Shown one piece after another: positions 48,501 to 59,108 of a stretch of DNA of 64,000 bases. A program made the position numbers and the translations under genes. Every line of letters starts with the position of its first letter. Within the stretch, counting starts at the first letter, position 1. This DNA comes from Caulobacter sp. 73W (GTDB taxonomy: Bacteria > Pseudomonadota > Alphaproteobacteria > Caulobacterales > Caulobacteraceae), in the NCBI RefSeq assembly GCF_041021955.1, contig NZ_CP158375.1, forward strand, positions 2,666,001-2,730,000, written 5' to 3'. The notes beneath the pieces were generated by a model that saw only the letters and a program-made list of their open reading frames with translations, searched no databases and was not told the DNA's origin.

Positions 48501-49881
48501 TCAGCACGGTCGGGGCAAGCAAATGGAAGGCCAACAGGGTTTCATAGACCTCGCCCCAGAACGCCCGGCGGTCTTCGCCCTGAATCCGGTTGTTGGTCAT
48601 GATCGAGTGAATGAGGTGAGGCGCCGCATAGACGGCGATCATCGCGGCTGACGCGTAGATGATGTTCGCGCCGAACAGCAGGTAGGCCAGCGGCGAGGTC
48701 AAGAACACGATGCGCGGCAGCGGAAACTGGAAGTGCATCATCGCATTCAGGTAGCAGAGCCGCTGACCCCAGGTGAGGCCGGGCCCCAGCAGCGGGTTGT
48801 CGATGCGGAAGATCTGCGTCATGCCGCGCGCCCAGCGGGCCCGCTGGCCGACGTGCAGGGCCAGGCGCTCGGTGGCCAGGCCCGAGGCCAGGCGGATGTC
48901 CAGATAGGCCGTCGACCAGCCCATGCGCTGCAGCTTCAGGGCGGTGTGGGCGTCCTCGGTGACGGTCTCGCCGGCGAAGCCGTTGGTGATCATCAGCGCC
49001 TCGCGCCGGATCACCGCGCAGGACCCGCAGAAGAAGGCCGCGTTCCAGAAGTCGTTGCCCGGCTGAACCGAGCCGTAGAACAGCGCGCCCTCGTCCGGCA
49101 CTTCCTTGACGGTCAGCAGGTTCCGCTGGACCGGGTCAGGCGAATAGAAGTGGTGCGGCGTCTGCAGCAGGCACAGCTTGGGGTCCTTCTGGAACCAGCC
49201 GACGGTCATCTGCAGGAAGGCGCGGGTCGGGATGTGGTCCGCGTCGAACACCAGGATCAGCTCACCATCGGTCTTGGTGAGCGCGTGGTTCATGTTGCCG
49301 GCCTTGGCGTGCTTGTTGTCGGGCCGGGTCATGTAGATGGCGCCCGCCGCCTCGGCGAAGGCGCGGAATTCAGGGCGCCGACCGTCGTCCAGCAGATAGA
49401 CGCGGAACCGGTCGCGCGGATAGTCCATGTTCAGGGCGGCCAGGACGGTGTCCTGAACGATCTGCAGGCTCTCGTTGTAGGTCGGGACATAGACGTCCAC
49501 GGTCGGCCAGGTGGACGGTTCGCCCTTCATCGGCTCCACCGGGCGGTGCAGCGGCCAGGTCGTCTGGATGTAGCCCAGCACCAGGATCAGCCACGCGTAC
49601 AGCTCGGCCAGGAACAGGCCGGTGCCCAGCAGGGTCTCGGTGATGGTGGCGAAGTGCAGGGTCTCGGTGATCCGCCAGTAGATGTAGCGGGTCGAGGCGA
49701 TCAGCGAGAGGATGCAGAGCGCGATCGTCACCTGACGCGACTTGTTGCGGCCCAGGATGGCGGCGGCGACCACGGTGGCGAGAGCGAACAGACCCTGCGC
49801 CCGCAGGTCCAGCGGCACGGTCACGGCAAGCAGGCAGGCCACGAGGGCCAGCGCGCCGAGGAACAGTTTCAACACCCGCAT
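45511..49881 (-). CDS. bcsAB: Fused cellulose synthase catalytic and regulatory subunits (BcsA-BcsB)
   Basis: A 1456-residue fusion. BcsA part (about 1-690): membrane helices, GT2 domain with DVYVPTYNES (near 130), FDADH (near 212), TED (near 309), the QRARW catalytic motif (near 347) and FNVTEKGG. The PilZ domain near 548-640 has RNFVR and DVSMGG, the RxxxR and (D/N)xSxxG c-di-GMP contacts. A second signal-like helix (near 700, VIAAAAVLAATTFAPSAKA) opens the BcsB part, which ends in a TM anchor (ALALVGAAIIMSAPIFLAY). It polymerises UDP-glucose and passes the chain through the membrane. A GTG one codon before ATG 49881 is an alternative start. Confidence 0.95.
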   Translation of the reverse strand: MRVLKLFLGALALVACLLAVTVPLDLRAQGLFALATVVAAAILGRNKSRQVTIALCILSLIASTRYIYWRITETLHFATITETLLGTGLFLAELYAWLILVLGYIQTTWPLHRPVEPMKGEPSTWPTVDVYVPTYNESLQIVQDTVLAALNMDYPRDRFRVYLLDDGRRPEFRAFAEAAGAIYMTRPDNKHAKAGNMNHALTKTDGELILVFDADHIPTRAFLQMTVGWFQKDPKLCLLQTPHHFYSPDPVQRNLLTVKEVPDEGALFYGSVQPGNDFWNAAFFCGSCAVIRREALMITNGFAGETVTEDAHTALKLQRMGWSTAYLDIRLASGLATERLALHVGQRARWARGMTQIFRIDNPLLGPGLTWGQRLCYLNAMMHFQFPLPRIVFLTSPLAYLLFGANIIYASAAMIAVYAAPHLIHSIMTNNRIQGEDRRAFWGEVYETLLAFHLLAPTVLTIFDPKKGKFNVTEKGGLLEHGYFDYRLMWPHIAVVFLLVAGVSSGFARLFWPERFDVQLGTLLLNTAWSMFSVLILLTALAVGRETRQVRNFVRVDAVLPVILRFADGLAVESETTDVSMGGLSVKWPAGLDIAGRELTGVDLLCGARMVSFPAAIISGEDAIRVQFQAMPLGKRRALVTAVMGRADAWQPHGSTPSANPFASFADLCRASASLLFWWRLKDLEARVRGRVLVERSIRTGVIAAAAVLAATTFAPSAKAQTPAAPTSAALATDAAIAEAPAAPTSTGGLRQVVYTLQDMGVAQPLRLRGTDGQAGIPFDLRTDEVAVSATLTINFAYSPVMLPDLSQLTVAINDEVIGSVVLPRETANNLTVQMPVNPALFLPKNRLNLRFAGHYTRGCEDPLHSSLWANISNVRTTLAVTFQRLPAQPDLARLPSPFYEAGVGGLTLPFVFAGNPGDGAIQAAAGAASYFGLAAGYRGFRFPVQIGGLPSGEGVIFATSGQQIPGLFLPAINGPTLAVVPNPNDPTSSLLLVMGRNDAELRQAGQNLAVGSVGLKGAYAQVGAPRLRDRAPYDAPRWVRMDRPVRFGEMVDQQKLQALGLTPAPLQVDFRVAPDLFLWPTGGAPLRLRYRFPEGSWIDLRNSRLDVSLNGQYLRSLHTDGRGAGAHFLDRIPGFFTQKEQSLALPPYLLSGPGQMGFFFDLKSNKLGECKGELPTNVRSGIDPDSTIDLTGGHHFTSMPNLAYFVNSGFPFTRMADLSETVLLLSAQPTAQELEAVMSLIGRFADMTGAPTTKLNISRNADRGVLQGKDVLIVGPVSIAASNPELFENAPFVTEGSRLRLRVSSVIARAFSVFNANLEGGERKKADEVLVSQSGFTGVVSFASPYGKDKVVVALLSDQRESLPSLVAKLSDPTENFKVQGDLTADTEQGLSSFRIGPIFWTGDLPYLLRLLWWLTRNPWMLALALVGAAIIMSAPIFLAYKLMEQRRAARTEAP

Positions 49882-50101
49882 CACGTCCGGGGCCCAAATC
49901 CTTCAACGGGCGGTCGCCCCGAAGCGCGACCTTACGATTGGCCGGTAACTATAGGCGTTCGAGTTTGACTAACCATTACTCCTGAAGGGATCAGCCGCCT
50001 TAACGTGCGACGGATTGTCCCTTTTCGGGATTAGAGCCTTGTTCGCGTCATCGCGCCAGCCGTCATGCCCACTTGAGGTTGCAGCGGGCGGAAAGGCGCG
50101 C
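49882..50101 (-). promoter_or_regulatory. Upstream region of the cellulose operon
   Basis: 220 bases between the last signalling gene and bcsAB, on the same strand. The gap suggests bcs has its own promoter. TATAGT (- strand, near 49950) could be a -10 element, but no good -35 sits at the usual distance, so no promoter is claimed. No strong terminator for the upstream kinase gene was seen. Confidence 0.35.
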
Positions 50102-51996
50102 CTAAGCAGGGGTTGTCGATCGTACGGCGGCGAAGGCGTCGTGGACCCCGCGCGCCAGCGCGTCGACGTCGAAGGGCTTGCTCAGCACCACGATGTCGCC
50201 CGGCGGATCGCGCAGGTCGGGATGGCCGCTGACCAGCATGATCGGCAGGTTGGGACGGATGCGGCGCGCCGCCTCCACGAAATCCAGTCCCGTCATGCCG
50301 GGCATGGCGAAATCGACGATCGCCATGTCGATGGCGCGGTCCTGCTGCAGCATCGCCACCGCTGCTTCTGCGCCGTGGGCCTCCACGGCCTGATCGCCCA
50401 GCTGGCGGACGAACTCGCTGGTCACCGTGCGGACGCTGGCGTCGTCGTCGATGACCAGGACACGCGCGACCGGACGCGGCGGGGCCAGGGGCGCGGCGCT
50501 TTCGGTGCGCGCGGCGGCGGCGGTCGCGGCGCGGGGCAGCAGCAGGCTGATCGCCGTCCCATGGCCGGGCGCGCTGTCCACGTTCACCGCGCCATGCGAG
50601 CGCTGGACGAAGCCATAGACCATCGACAGGCCCAGGCCGGTGCCCTTGCCCACGTCCTTGGTGGTGAAGAACGGCTCGAAGATGCGGGCCGCGATCTCCG
50701 GATCGATGCCGGCGCCGGTGTCGGCCACCGTCACCCGCACATAGTCGCCCGCCGGCAGGCCGTCGGGGCCGTCCTCGGCGAAGGTCTCGGACTTGGTGGA
50801 CAGGGTGACCACGCCGGTCTCGCCCATGGCGTCACGGGCGTTGACGCACAGGTTCAGGATGGCCAGCTCGAACTGGTCAGGCTCCACATGCGCCGCCCAG
50901 ACCCCTTGCTCCAGCTTCCAGTCGATCTGCACCGCCCCGCCCATGCTGCGGGCCAGCAGGTCGCCCATGGCCTGCAGCAGCTCGTTGACGTCGACGCTTT
51001 CCGACCGCGGCTCGCGCTGGCGGCTGAAGCCCAGCAGGCGCTGGGTCAGGGCCGCGCCCTTCTTGGCCGCCAGGCTGGCGTTGTCGATGTAGCGACGCAG
51101 GCGGGGATCGTCCGGCAGGCGCCGTCCGGCCAGGTCCAGGCTGCCCAGGATGGCGGTCAGCAGGTTGTTGAAGTCGTGCGCCACGCCCCCGGCCAGGGTG
51201 CCCAGCGCCTGCAGCTTGTCGGCCTGGCGCAGGCGGGCCTCGGCCATGCGCTGGTCGGTGACGTCGCGGTCGAACTCTACCAGATGCTCGACCCCGGCGT
51301 CCCCGACGAGCGGGATGTGGCTGGTCTCGATCCATCGCGCGCCGCCCTCGCCGAAGCGTTCCTCCAGCGTCTGGGCCGGCTCGATCTTGGCGACCACCTT
51401 GCGCTCTATGGCGGCCATGGCGGCCCTGGCGTCGGGCGACAGCAGCTCACGCTCGATCTTGCCCAGGGCCTCGTCGCGCGACACGCCCAGCATCTGCGCC
51501 TTCAGGGCGTTCAGGCGGACGATGCGGCCGTCCGGGTCCTTGAAGGTCACCGCCGCCGGCAGGTTGTCCATCAGCGCCTGCAAAAGCCGCTGCTCGACCC
51601 GCAGCTCATGCGCCAGGCGGCTTCGCTCCACCGCGCTGGCGACCATGGCGCGCAGGGCCTGCGGCTCCCACGGCTTGGCCGCGTAGCCGCCGATGCCGCC
51701 GCTGTTGATCGCCGACACTACGGCCGACAGGTCGGCATAGCCGGTCAGCAGGATCGACGGGGCGGGGCTGATCTCCCGCGCCGCCGCCAGGAAGGCGTCG
51801 CCGGTCATGCCCGGCATGCGCTGGTCGGAGATGATCACCTCGAAGCCCGGCTCGCGCGCCAGCATCTCCAGGGCCTCGCGCGGCGAGGTGGAGGTGCGCA
51901 GGTCGTAGCGGTCCTCGAGCAGGTCCTCCAGGGCGATCAGGATGTCGGGCTCGTCATCGACGGCCAGGATCAGCGGACGTTCGGGCAGGCGGTGGC

Positions 51997-52000
<4 letters not shown>
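50102..52000 (-). CDS. REC-PAS-histidine kinase-REC hybrid sensor protein
   Basis: A 632-residue hybrid kinase. Order: receiver 1 (phosphoacceptor D59 in [13 protein letters not shown]), a PAS domain (about 130-250, [20 protein letters not shown]), HisKA with the His in [14 protein letters not shown] (near 275), HATPase ([30 protein letters not shown]) and a C-terminal receiver ([13 protein letters not shown]). No membrane segment. It is the last gene of the second chemosensory cluster and the one nearest to bcs. Input could come from the cluster's CheA through receiver 1; the final output is unknown because no DNA-binding or GGDEF domain is present. Confidence 0.9.
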
Positions 52001-53657
<1,657 letters not shown>

Positions 53658-53661
<4 letters not shown>

Positions 53662-54726
53662 GCCTTCTCCTCCGCCATCTGCACCAGCTTGGGCCCGATC
53701 ATGTCGAGAGGCAGGCTGGCGCTGGAAGCGCCCATCCGCACCGCGGCTCCGGGCATGCCGTAGACGACGGTGGTGTTCTCATGCTCGGTGATGGTGCAGC
53801 CGCCGGCCTGGCGCAGTTCCAGAAGGCCGCGCGCGCCGTCCTCGCCCATGCCGGTCAGCAGCACGCCCACCGCGCGCGAGCCGACGGTCTTGGCCATGGA
53901 TTGGAACAGCACGTTGGCGGACGGTCTCTGCCCGCCGACCGGCGCGGCGTCGGTGACCATCAAGGCGCCGCCGGCTCGCAGCGCCAGGTGCCGGTCGCCC
54001 GGCGCCACATAGACGCGGCCAGGCTCGGCCAGCTCGCCGGCGCGGGCGATGGACACCGGCATCGACACCAGGCTCCCCAGCCAGGCGGCGAAGCCCTCCA
54101 TGAACGGCGCGCCCATGTGCTGGACCACAAGCACCGGCGCGGGGAAGTTGGCGGGCAGGGCGCCGATCACCTTGGCCAGGGCGGGCGGTCCGCCGGTGGA
54201 GGCGGCGAGGCCCAGCACGCTCATCTTCTGGAAGGCCGGGATGTCCAGCCGCGCGGGCGGCGGCTTGGCGGGCGCCAGGGACGCGCCGATGGCGCGGCGG
54301 CGGATCACCGGCACGCTGCTCATGATGAACAGCTGGGTGCGGATGTCGTCGGCCAAGGCGTCATAGGCCTGGCTGGCGAGGCCCGCCGGCTTCTCCACCA
54401 CCGTCAGCGCCCCGGCGCGCAGGGCGTTCAGCGAGATCTTCAGCGAGTTCCTCGACCGAATCCGCGATCACCACGATAGGCGTGGGATGCTCGGCCATGA
54501 TCCGGCGGGTGGCCTCCAGCCCGTCCATGCCCGGCAGGCGGATGTCCATGGAGATGACGTCGGGCTTGACCTCCTCCAGCACCTCCAGCGCCTCCTCCGC
54601 AGAAGCGACGGCCAGGGCCACGGTCAGGCGCGGATCAGCGTCTATGATGTGCGTCAGGAGGGTCCGCACCACGGCGGAATCCTCGACGATCATAACCCGC
54701 ACGGGCTTTTTCGGACGAGCGGTCAC
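53658..54726 (-). pseudogene. CheB/WspF-type methylesterase, interrupted by a one-base frameshift
   Basis: Two frames make one CheB. The first (54726 down to about 54450, GTG start) is a receiver with phosphoacceptor D61 (VISMDIRLPGMDG). The second (about 54450 to 53658) reads SLKISLNALRAGALTVVEKP and then the esterase domain: Ser in AASTGGPPAL, His in VVQHMGAPFMEGF, Asp in GMGEDGARG. The total span is 1069 bases, one more than a multiple of three. Dropping one base within 54447-54453 (minus strand GAGGAAC) gives SVEDSLKISLNAL or SVENSLKISL and restores the gene. As it stands translation runs into a short out-of-frame tail. Could be real inactivation or an assembly error. Confidence 0.85.
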
Positions 54727-56864
54727 AGCAGTTGGCCGATGGTCGCCAAGAGTTCGCGCTGATCGAACTTCTGCTTGGTGATGTAGGCGCCGGCGCCCAG
54801 GGTCAGGCCGCGGCGCACATCCTCGGGATCCTGGCGCGAGGTCATCAGGATCACCGGCAGGACCGACAGGGCGGCGTCGGCCTTGATCGCCTGCAACAGC
54901 GAGAAGCCGTCCATGCGGGGCATCTCGACGTCCGCCACCACCAGGTCGAACACCTCGCCGCCCGAGCGCAGCTTTTCCAGGGCGTCCAGGCCGTCGACGC
55001 TGAGCACGACGCGATAGCCCTGGGCCTCCAGGATGCTCTTCTCAAGCGTGCGGGTGGTGATGGAATCGTCGACCACCAGGATGGTCCGCACGGCGGCGGC
55101 CTCATCGCGGACCTCTGCGGCGGCAGCCGCGCGGCCGCCCTCCGTCCAGCGCCGGATCAAGGCTTCGGGATCGAGGACCAGCGCCGGCGTCTCGTCCTCC
55201 AGCTGGACGCCGCCCGTGACCAGCGACGGGTCCAGCAGCAGGCCGGGCGTCTCGTTGACCAGCATGGAGCGTACGTCGCGCAGGCCGTCCACGGCCACCG
55301 CGAGCCGCCGGCCGCCGCTGTTGATCAGCAGCGCCTTCACGGCGTCGGCCTCGATGGGCAGGGGAGCGGCGGTCAAATCGATGAGGGCGGAAAGCGGGAC
55401 AAGCGGGACGACAACGTCCTCGCCCCCGATAACGATCCGCACCGTCGGGCGGCCATCGAGCATTTCAACGTCACCGCGCCCCAGCCGCAGCAGCCGCTCC
55501 ACGCCGGTTGCCGGGACCGCGTAGACGGCGTCGGCGCTGTCGACCAGCGCCACCGTCTGGCGCGAGGCCGAGAACGGCAGGGACAGGGTGACGACCGCGC
55601 CCCAGGGATCGCCCGCCTGCATCTGCACCGAGCCATGCAGGCGGCGTGCGGCGTCGGCGACGACCGACAGGCCCGCGCCGCGGCCGGACAGGCGATCCAC
55701 CGTCTCGGCGGTGGTGAAGCCCTGCTCGAAGACCAGGGCCAGAAGCTGCTCGGGCGTGTGCGGCCCCGGGCCGATCAGGCCGCGCTCTACGGCGGCGACG
55801 GCGATCCTCTCCAGGTCCGGGCCGGGACCGTCGTCGCGGACGGACAGCTCCAGTTGGTCGCCGCGCGCCGCGATGCTCAGGGTGATGGCGGCGACCGGCG
55901 GCTTGCCCTTGGCCTTGCGGGTCTTGGCCGTCTCCACGCCATGGCTGACCGCGTTGCGCAACAGGTGCATCGCGGGGTCCTTCAGGGCCTGCAACAGGCC
56001 CCGGTCGGCGCGCACGTCCAGACCCTCGACCACCACCTCGACCTTCAGGCCGTCCTCGCGCGCCAGCTCGCGGGTCATGGCCGCCAGGCCGCCGAACACC
56101 TCCTCGGCCGGGGTCAGGGCCAGGCGTTCGGCGTGATCACGCACCTCGCGCGCCTGCTGGTCCAGGGCCCAGTCAGCGCGGGCCTTGCGTTGGGTGAAGG
56201 CGCCCAGGTCGCGCAGCAGCCGACGCAGGGCGATATCGAATTCCAGAGCGGGGGCCGCGCCGCCGCTGCGCGCCCGGTCCCAAAGACGGCCCAGGTCGCG
56301 CGCCTCGCCATGGATCTGGCGCAGGGTGGCGCGCAGGCTGGCGTGGCTTTGCAGTTCCGCCGACAGGGCCAGGGCGGCGGCCGACAGAGCCTCGACCTCG
56401 CCCGCCTCGACCCGCAGATAGGTGACCGCGTCGTTGTCTTCCTCTGCCGGCGCCGCGGCCGCCGCGGCCGGCGCGGCCTGCGCCGGCGCTTCGGCTTTCA
56501 GCGTCAGGCCCAGCCGCTCGCCCAGGCTGTTCAACGCCGCCGTGGCCGAAGGCGCCTGGCGGCCCAGCTTCAGGGCGGCGGCCTGGCCCTCGACCGCGTC
56601 GAGGCCGAACTCGATGGCGGTCAGGGTCTCGCGGTCGAACTGTCCGTCGCCGTCCATGGCCCGCTGGAAGATCGCCTCCAGACGGTGAGACAGTTCCTCG
56701 ATCACCGGCATGTCCACGGCGCGGGCGGCGCCCTTCAGGCTGTGCACCCGGCGGAAAGCCTCCTTCAGATCGCCGCCAGCCGCCAGCAGGCGACGGATCG
56801 CCTCGATGTGCTCACGGTGCTCGACCTCGAAGGCGGCGAGCAGTTGCTGACGGATGTCGGACAC
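54723..56864 (-). CDS. Hybrid CheA kinase with C-terminal receiver (WspE/CheA3-like)
   Basis: A 713-residue CheA-REC. P1 HPt with H41 (RRVHSLKGAARAVD), an Ala-rich linker, P3/P4 with HLLRNAVSHGVE, DDGPGPD and GRGAGLSVV, a CheW-like P5 (about 430-560), and a C-terminal receiver (VVDDSITTRTLEKS, phosphoacceptor Asp in LVVADVEMPRMDG, Lys in ITKQKF). No P2 domain is obvious. It probably phosphorylates its own receiver, CheB and the receivers of the two downstream kinases. Overlaps cheB by GTGA. Confidence 0.9.
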   Translation of the reverse strand: MSDIRQQLLAAFEVEHREHIEAIRRLLAAGGDLKEAFRRVHSLKGAARAVDMPVIEELSHRLEAIFQRAMDGDGQFDRETLTAIEFGLDAVEGQAAALKLGRQAPSATAALNSLGERLGLTLKAEAPAQAAPAAAAAAPAEEDNDAVTYLRVEAGEVEALSAAALALSAELQSHASLRATLRQIHGEARDLGRLWDRARSGGAAPALEFDIALRRLLRDLGAFTQRKARADWALDQQAREVRDHAERLALTPAEEVFGGLAAMTRELAREDGLKVEVVVEGLDVRADRGLLQALKDPAMHLLRNAVSHGVETAKTRKAKGKPPVAAITLSIAARGDQLELSVRDDGPGPDLERIAVAAVERGLIGPGPHTPEQLLALVFEQGFTTAETVDRLSGRGAGLSVVADAARRLHGSVQMQAGDPWGAVVTLSLPFSASRQTVALVDSADAVYAVPATGVERLLRLGRGDVEMLDGRPTVRIVIGGEDVVVPLVPLSALIDLTAAPLPIEADAVKALLINSGGRRLAVAVDGLRDVRSMLVNETPGLLLDPSLVTGGVQLEDETPALVLDPEALIRRWTEGGRAAAAAEVRDEAAAVRTILVVDDSITTRTLEKSILEAQGYRVVLSVDGLDALEKLRSGGEVFDLVVADVEMPRMDGFSLLQAIKADAALSVLPVILMTSRQDPEDVRRGLTLGAGAYITKQKFDQRELLATIGQLL

Positions 56865-56877
56865 GCGGAACCCGGCG

Positions 56878-58545
56878 CTAGACGCGATAGCGTTCCACCA
56901 GCCCGAGCAGCTGGCGCGACAGGTTCGACAGGTTGGCCGCGGCCTCGTCTAGCTGGCGGGTGCCGGCGGCGGTCTGCTGGCTGGCCTGGCGGATGTTCTG
57001 CAGCGCGCCCATCACCTGCTCGATGCCCAACTGCTGCTGGTTGGTCGAGGCGACGATCTGCTGGAATGTCTGGACACTTTCCTGCACCCGGCCGGTGATC
57101 TCGGTGATCGTGCGCTGGGTGGTGTCGGTGCGCTCCTTGCCGGCGGCCACGCGCTTGACCGCTTCCTCGGTCAGCATGACCGACGAATTGATGCCGCGCT
57201 GGATGTCGCCCAGGATCGAGCGGACTTGAACCGTGGCGTCCTTTGCCTGGTCGGCCAGCAGCTTCATCTCCGACGCCACCACCGCGAAGGCGCGGCCGTT
57301 CTCGCCGGCCGACGCCGCTTCCAGCGCCGCGTTCAGGGCCAGCAGGTGCGTACGTTCGGAGATGTCGTTCACCGTGGCGATGATATCGCCCACAGCCTGG
57401 GTCTTTTCGCTGAGGGCGACGATGTTCTCGGCCACGGCCTCGGCTTGGTCGCGGATGGCGTCCATGGCCTTGGCGGTCTCATCGACGGCCCGCAGGCCCT
57501 CGTTGCTGGTGTGGGCCGTGGCCTGGGCGGTGGCGATCACCTCCTGGGCGCGACGGCCGATCTGGGCGCCGGAGTGGGTGATCTCGTCGACGGTGGCGGC
57601 CGTCTCCTGGACGGCGGCCAACTGCTCCTCGACGCTGGCGGCCTGCTCCTGGGTGGAGGCGCGGATCTCGGCGGTGGCGGCGTTCAGGTTCTCGGTGGCC
57701 TCGCGGCTCTGCTTGGCCAGATGGCTCAGCCCCTCGACCATCTCGTTGAGGTTGCCGCCCAGCTTGCCGATCTCGTCGTAGCCGACGGCGGCCTTGCCGG
57801 TCAGGTCGCCCTGGCCGACCTTGCCCACGAAGGTCATGAACGCGCCCAGCGGCCCGACGATGGAGCGGCGGATCAGATAGGTGATGACCACGGCGATGGC
57901 CGCCGCCGCGATCAGGAACGCGAAGATCCAGATGCGGCTGTTGTCGTAGGTTTCGTTCACCCGGCGCTGTCCGGACAGGATCGCCTCGTCCAGAACGGTC
58001 TCCGCTGTCTGCATGCCTCGGCCGAATTCGGCTCGGCGCTGGACCAGCGCGGTCTGGGCCGCCGCCACGCCCTGGGCGTCGCCGGTGCGCACGGCGGTGA
58101 ACAGGGCTTCGGTATCCGCGCGGCCTTGGCGCGATGCGACCGCGGTGGCCGACAGGGCCTGCTCGATCCGACCCCAGGCCTCCTCCCGATCGGAAGAAAG
58201 CGAGGTCGCCCGGAATTCACGAGCCTTGGCCACGGCCGCCGCCAGGGTGGCGTCCATGTCCAGGCCCTTTTGCCGCCAGACGGCGATCGGGTCGGAGTCG
58301 TCGCCGCCCAGCCCGCCGGCCGAGCGCGACAGATAGCTGGTGATGACCGCGTCGCTGGCGGCGCGCATCTCGTTGGCGATGTTCCGCACGCCGGAGACTT
58401 CGCGCATCATCGCCATGTCGCGGGTCACGACCGTCTCGGTGGTGTCCTTGACCACCCCGACCTGGCTCAATCCAAAGATGCCGATGCCCAGCATCAGCGT
58501 AATCACGAAGGCGAAGCCGAGAAGGATTCTGTTGGCGATCGTCAC
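56878..58545 (-). CDS. Methyl-accepting chemotaxis protein of the second cluster (WspA-like)
   Basis: A 555-residue receptor. TM1 is about residues 5-28, the periplasmic four-helix-type sensor about 30-190 (TRDMAMMREVSGVRNIANEM), TM2 about 200-222, then HAMP and signalling domain (tip ISERTHLLALNAALEAASAG). The start is GTG 58545, overlapping the cheW stop (GTGA); the longer open frame is out of context. It ends LVERYRV without a docking pentapeptide. Its ligand is unknown; WspA of Pseudomonas senses surface contact. Confidence 0.9.
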   Translation of the reverse strand: MTIANRILLGFAFVITLMLGIGIFGLSQVGVVKDTTETVVTRDMAMMREVSGVRNIANEMRAASDAVITSYLSRSAGGLGGDDSDPIAVWRQKGLDMDATLAAAVAKAREFRATSLSSDREEAWGRIEQALSATAVASRQGRADTEALFTAVRTGDAQGVAAAQTALVQRRAEFGRGMQTAETVLDEAILSGQRRVNETYDNSRIWIFAFLIAAAAIAVVITYLIRRSIVGPLGAFMTFVGKVGQGDLTGKAAVGYDEIGKLGGNLNEMVEGLSHLAKQSREATENLNAATAEIRASTQEQAASVEEQLAAVQETAATVDEITHSGAQIGRRAQEVIATAQATAHTSNEGLRAVDETAKAMDAIRDQAEAVAENIVALSEKTQAVGDIIATVNDISERTHLLALNAALEAASAGENGRAFAVVASEMKLLADQAKDATVQVRSILGDIQRGINSSVMLTEEAVKRVAAGKERTDTTQRTITEITGRVQESVQTFQQIVASTNQQQLGIEQVMGALQNIRQASQQTAAGTRQLDEAAANLSNLSRQLLGLVERYRV

Positions 58546-59108
58546 GAGGTCAGGCTCCGGGAAGGGCTGGTCTGCAGCGCGCGGTTCAGCGCGTCGGAAT
58601 TGAGGAGGGCGGCGGTGCGGTCGGCGTGGTCGCGCAGGCCCGCGCGCACGGCGGCTACGGGGTGGGTGTTGTCGCCCTTGTCGGCCAGGGGCTCCACCTC
58701 GGCCACGCCCAGAACGAAGTCGACCCGCAGGGCGGTCGGATGCGGCGCGTTGGCCAGCACAAGAAGCTGGCCGCTGGTGGCCGGCGTCGTCGCCGAACCG
58801 AGCAGCACGGCCAGGTCCATCGCCGCATGCAGCTTGCCCGCATGGGACAGCACGCCGATCACGGCGGGGTGGCTGCGGGGGGCGGAGGCGATCCGCGATA
58901 TGGCCGTCACCTGGCTGACCAGGTTCAGCGGCAGGCCGACCAGTCCGCCGGCGGTCTCGCACAGCAGGACGGGAAGGGTGGGGGCGGAGACGGTCTCGAC
59001 ACCGCGCACGGCCAGCCGCTCGGTGCGCGCCGCCGTGATGCGCCGCGCCCGCGCCGGCGAAATCTCGCCGGTCGACAGCTTGGTTTTCCTGGTGCGACCT
59101 GTGGCCAT
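58542..59108 (-). CDS. CheW-like coupling protein (WspB position)
   Basis: A 188-residue CheW-like protein with a basic N-terminal extension (TGRTRKTKLSTGEI) before the CheW core (PVLLCETAGGLVGLPLNLVSQV, VIGVLSHAGKLHAAMDLAVLL, VDFVLGVAEVEPL). Divergent, but the fold pattern and position between MCP and cheR are clear. A GTG one codon earlier is an alternative start; both overlap the cheR stop. Confidence 0.8.
   Translation of the reverse strand: MATGRTRKTKLSTGEISPARARRITAARTERLAVRGVETVSAPTLPVLLCETAGGLVGLPLNLVSQVTAISRIASAPRSHPAVIGVLSHAGKLHAAMDLAVLLGSATTPATSGQLLVLANAPHPTALRVDFVLGVAEVEPLADKGDNTHPVAAVRAGLRDHADRTAALLNSDALNRALQTSPSRSLTS

Noticed and set aside
45511..49881. BcsA-BcsB fusion as a novel enzyme
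   Set aside because: Fused catalytic and regulatory subunits are already known from acetic acid bacteria (acsAB); only the host group is notable.
54429..54453. Short direct repeat (CTCGCTGAA twice, 12-base unit on the - strand) as the cause of the cheB frameshift
   Set aside because: Gain or loss of a 12-base unit keeps the frame, so it does not explain a one-base shift.
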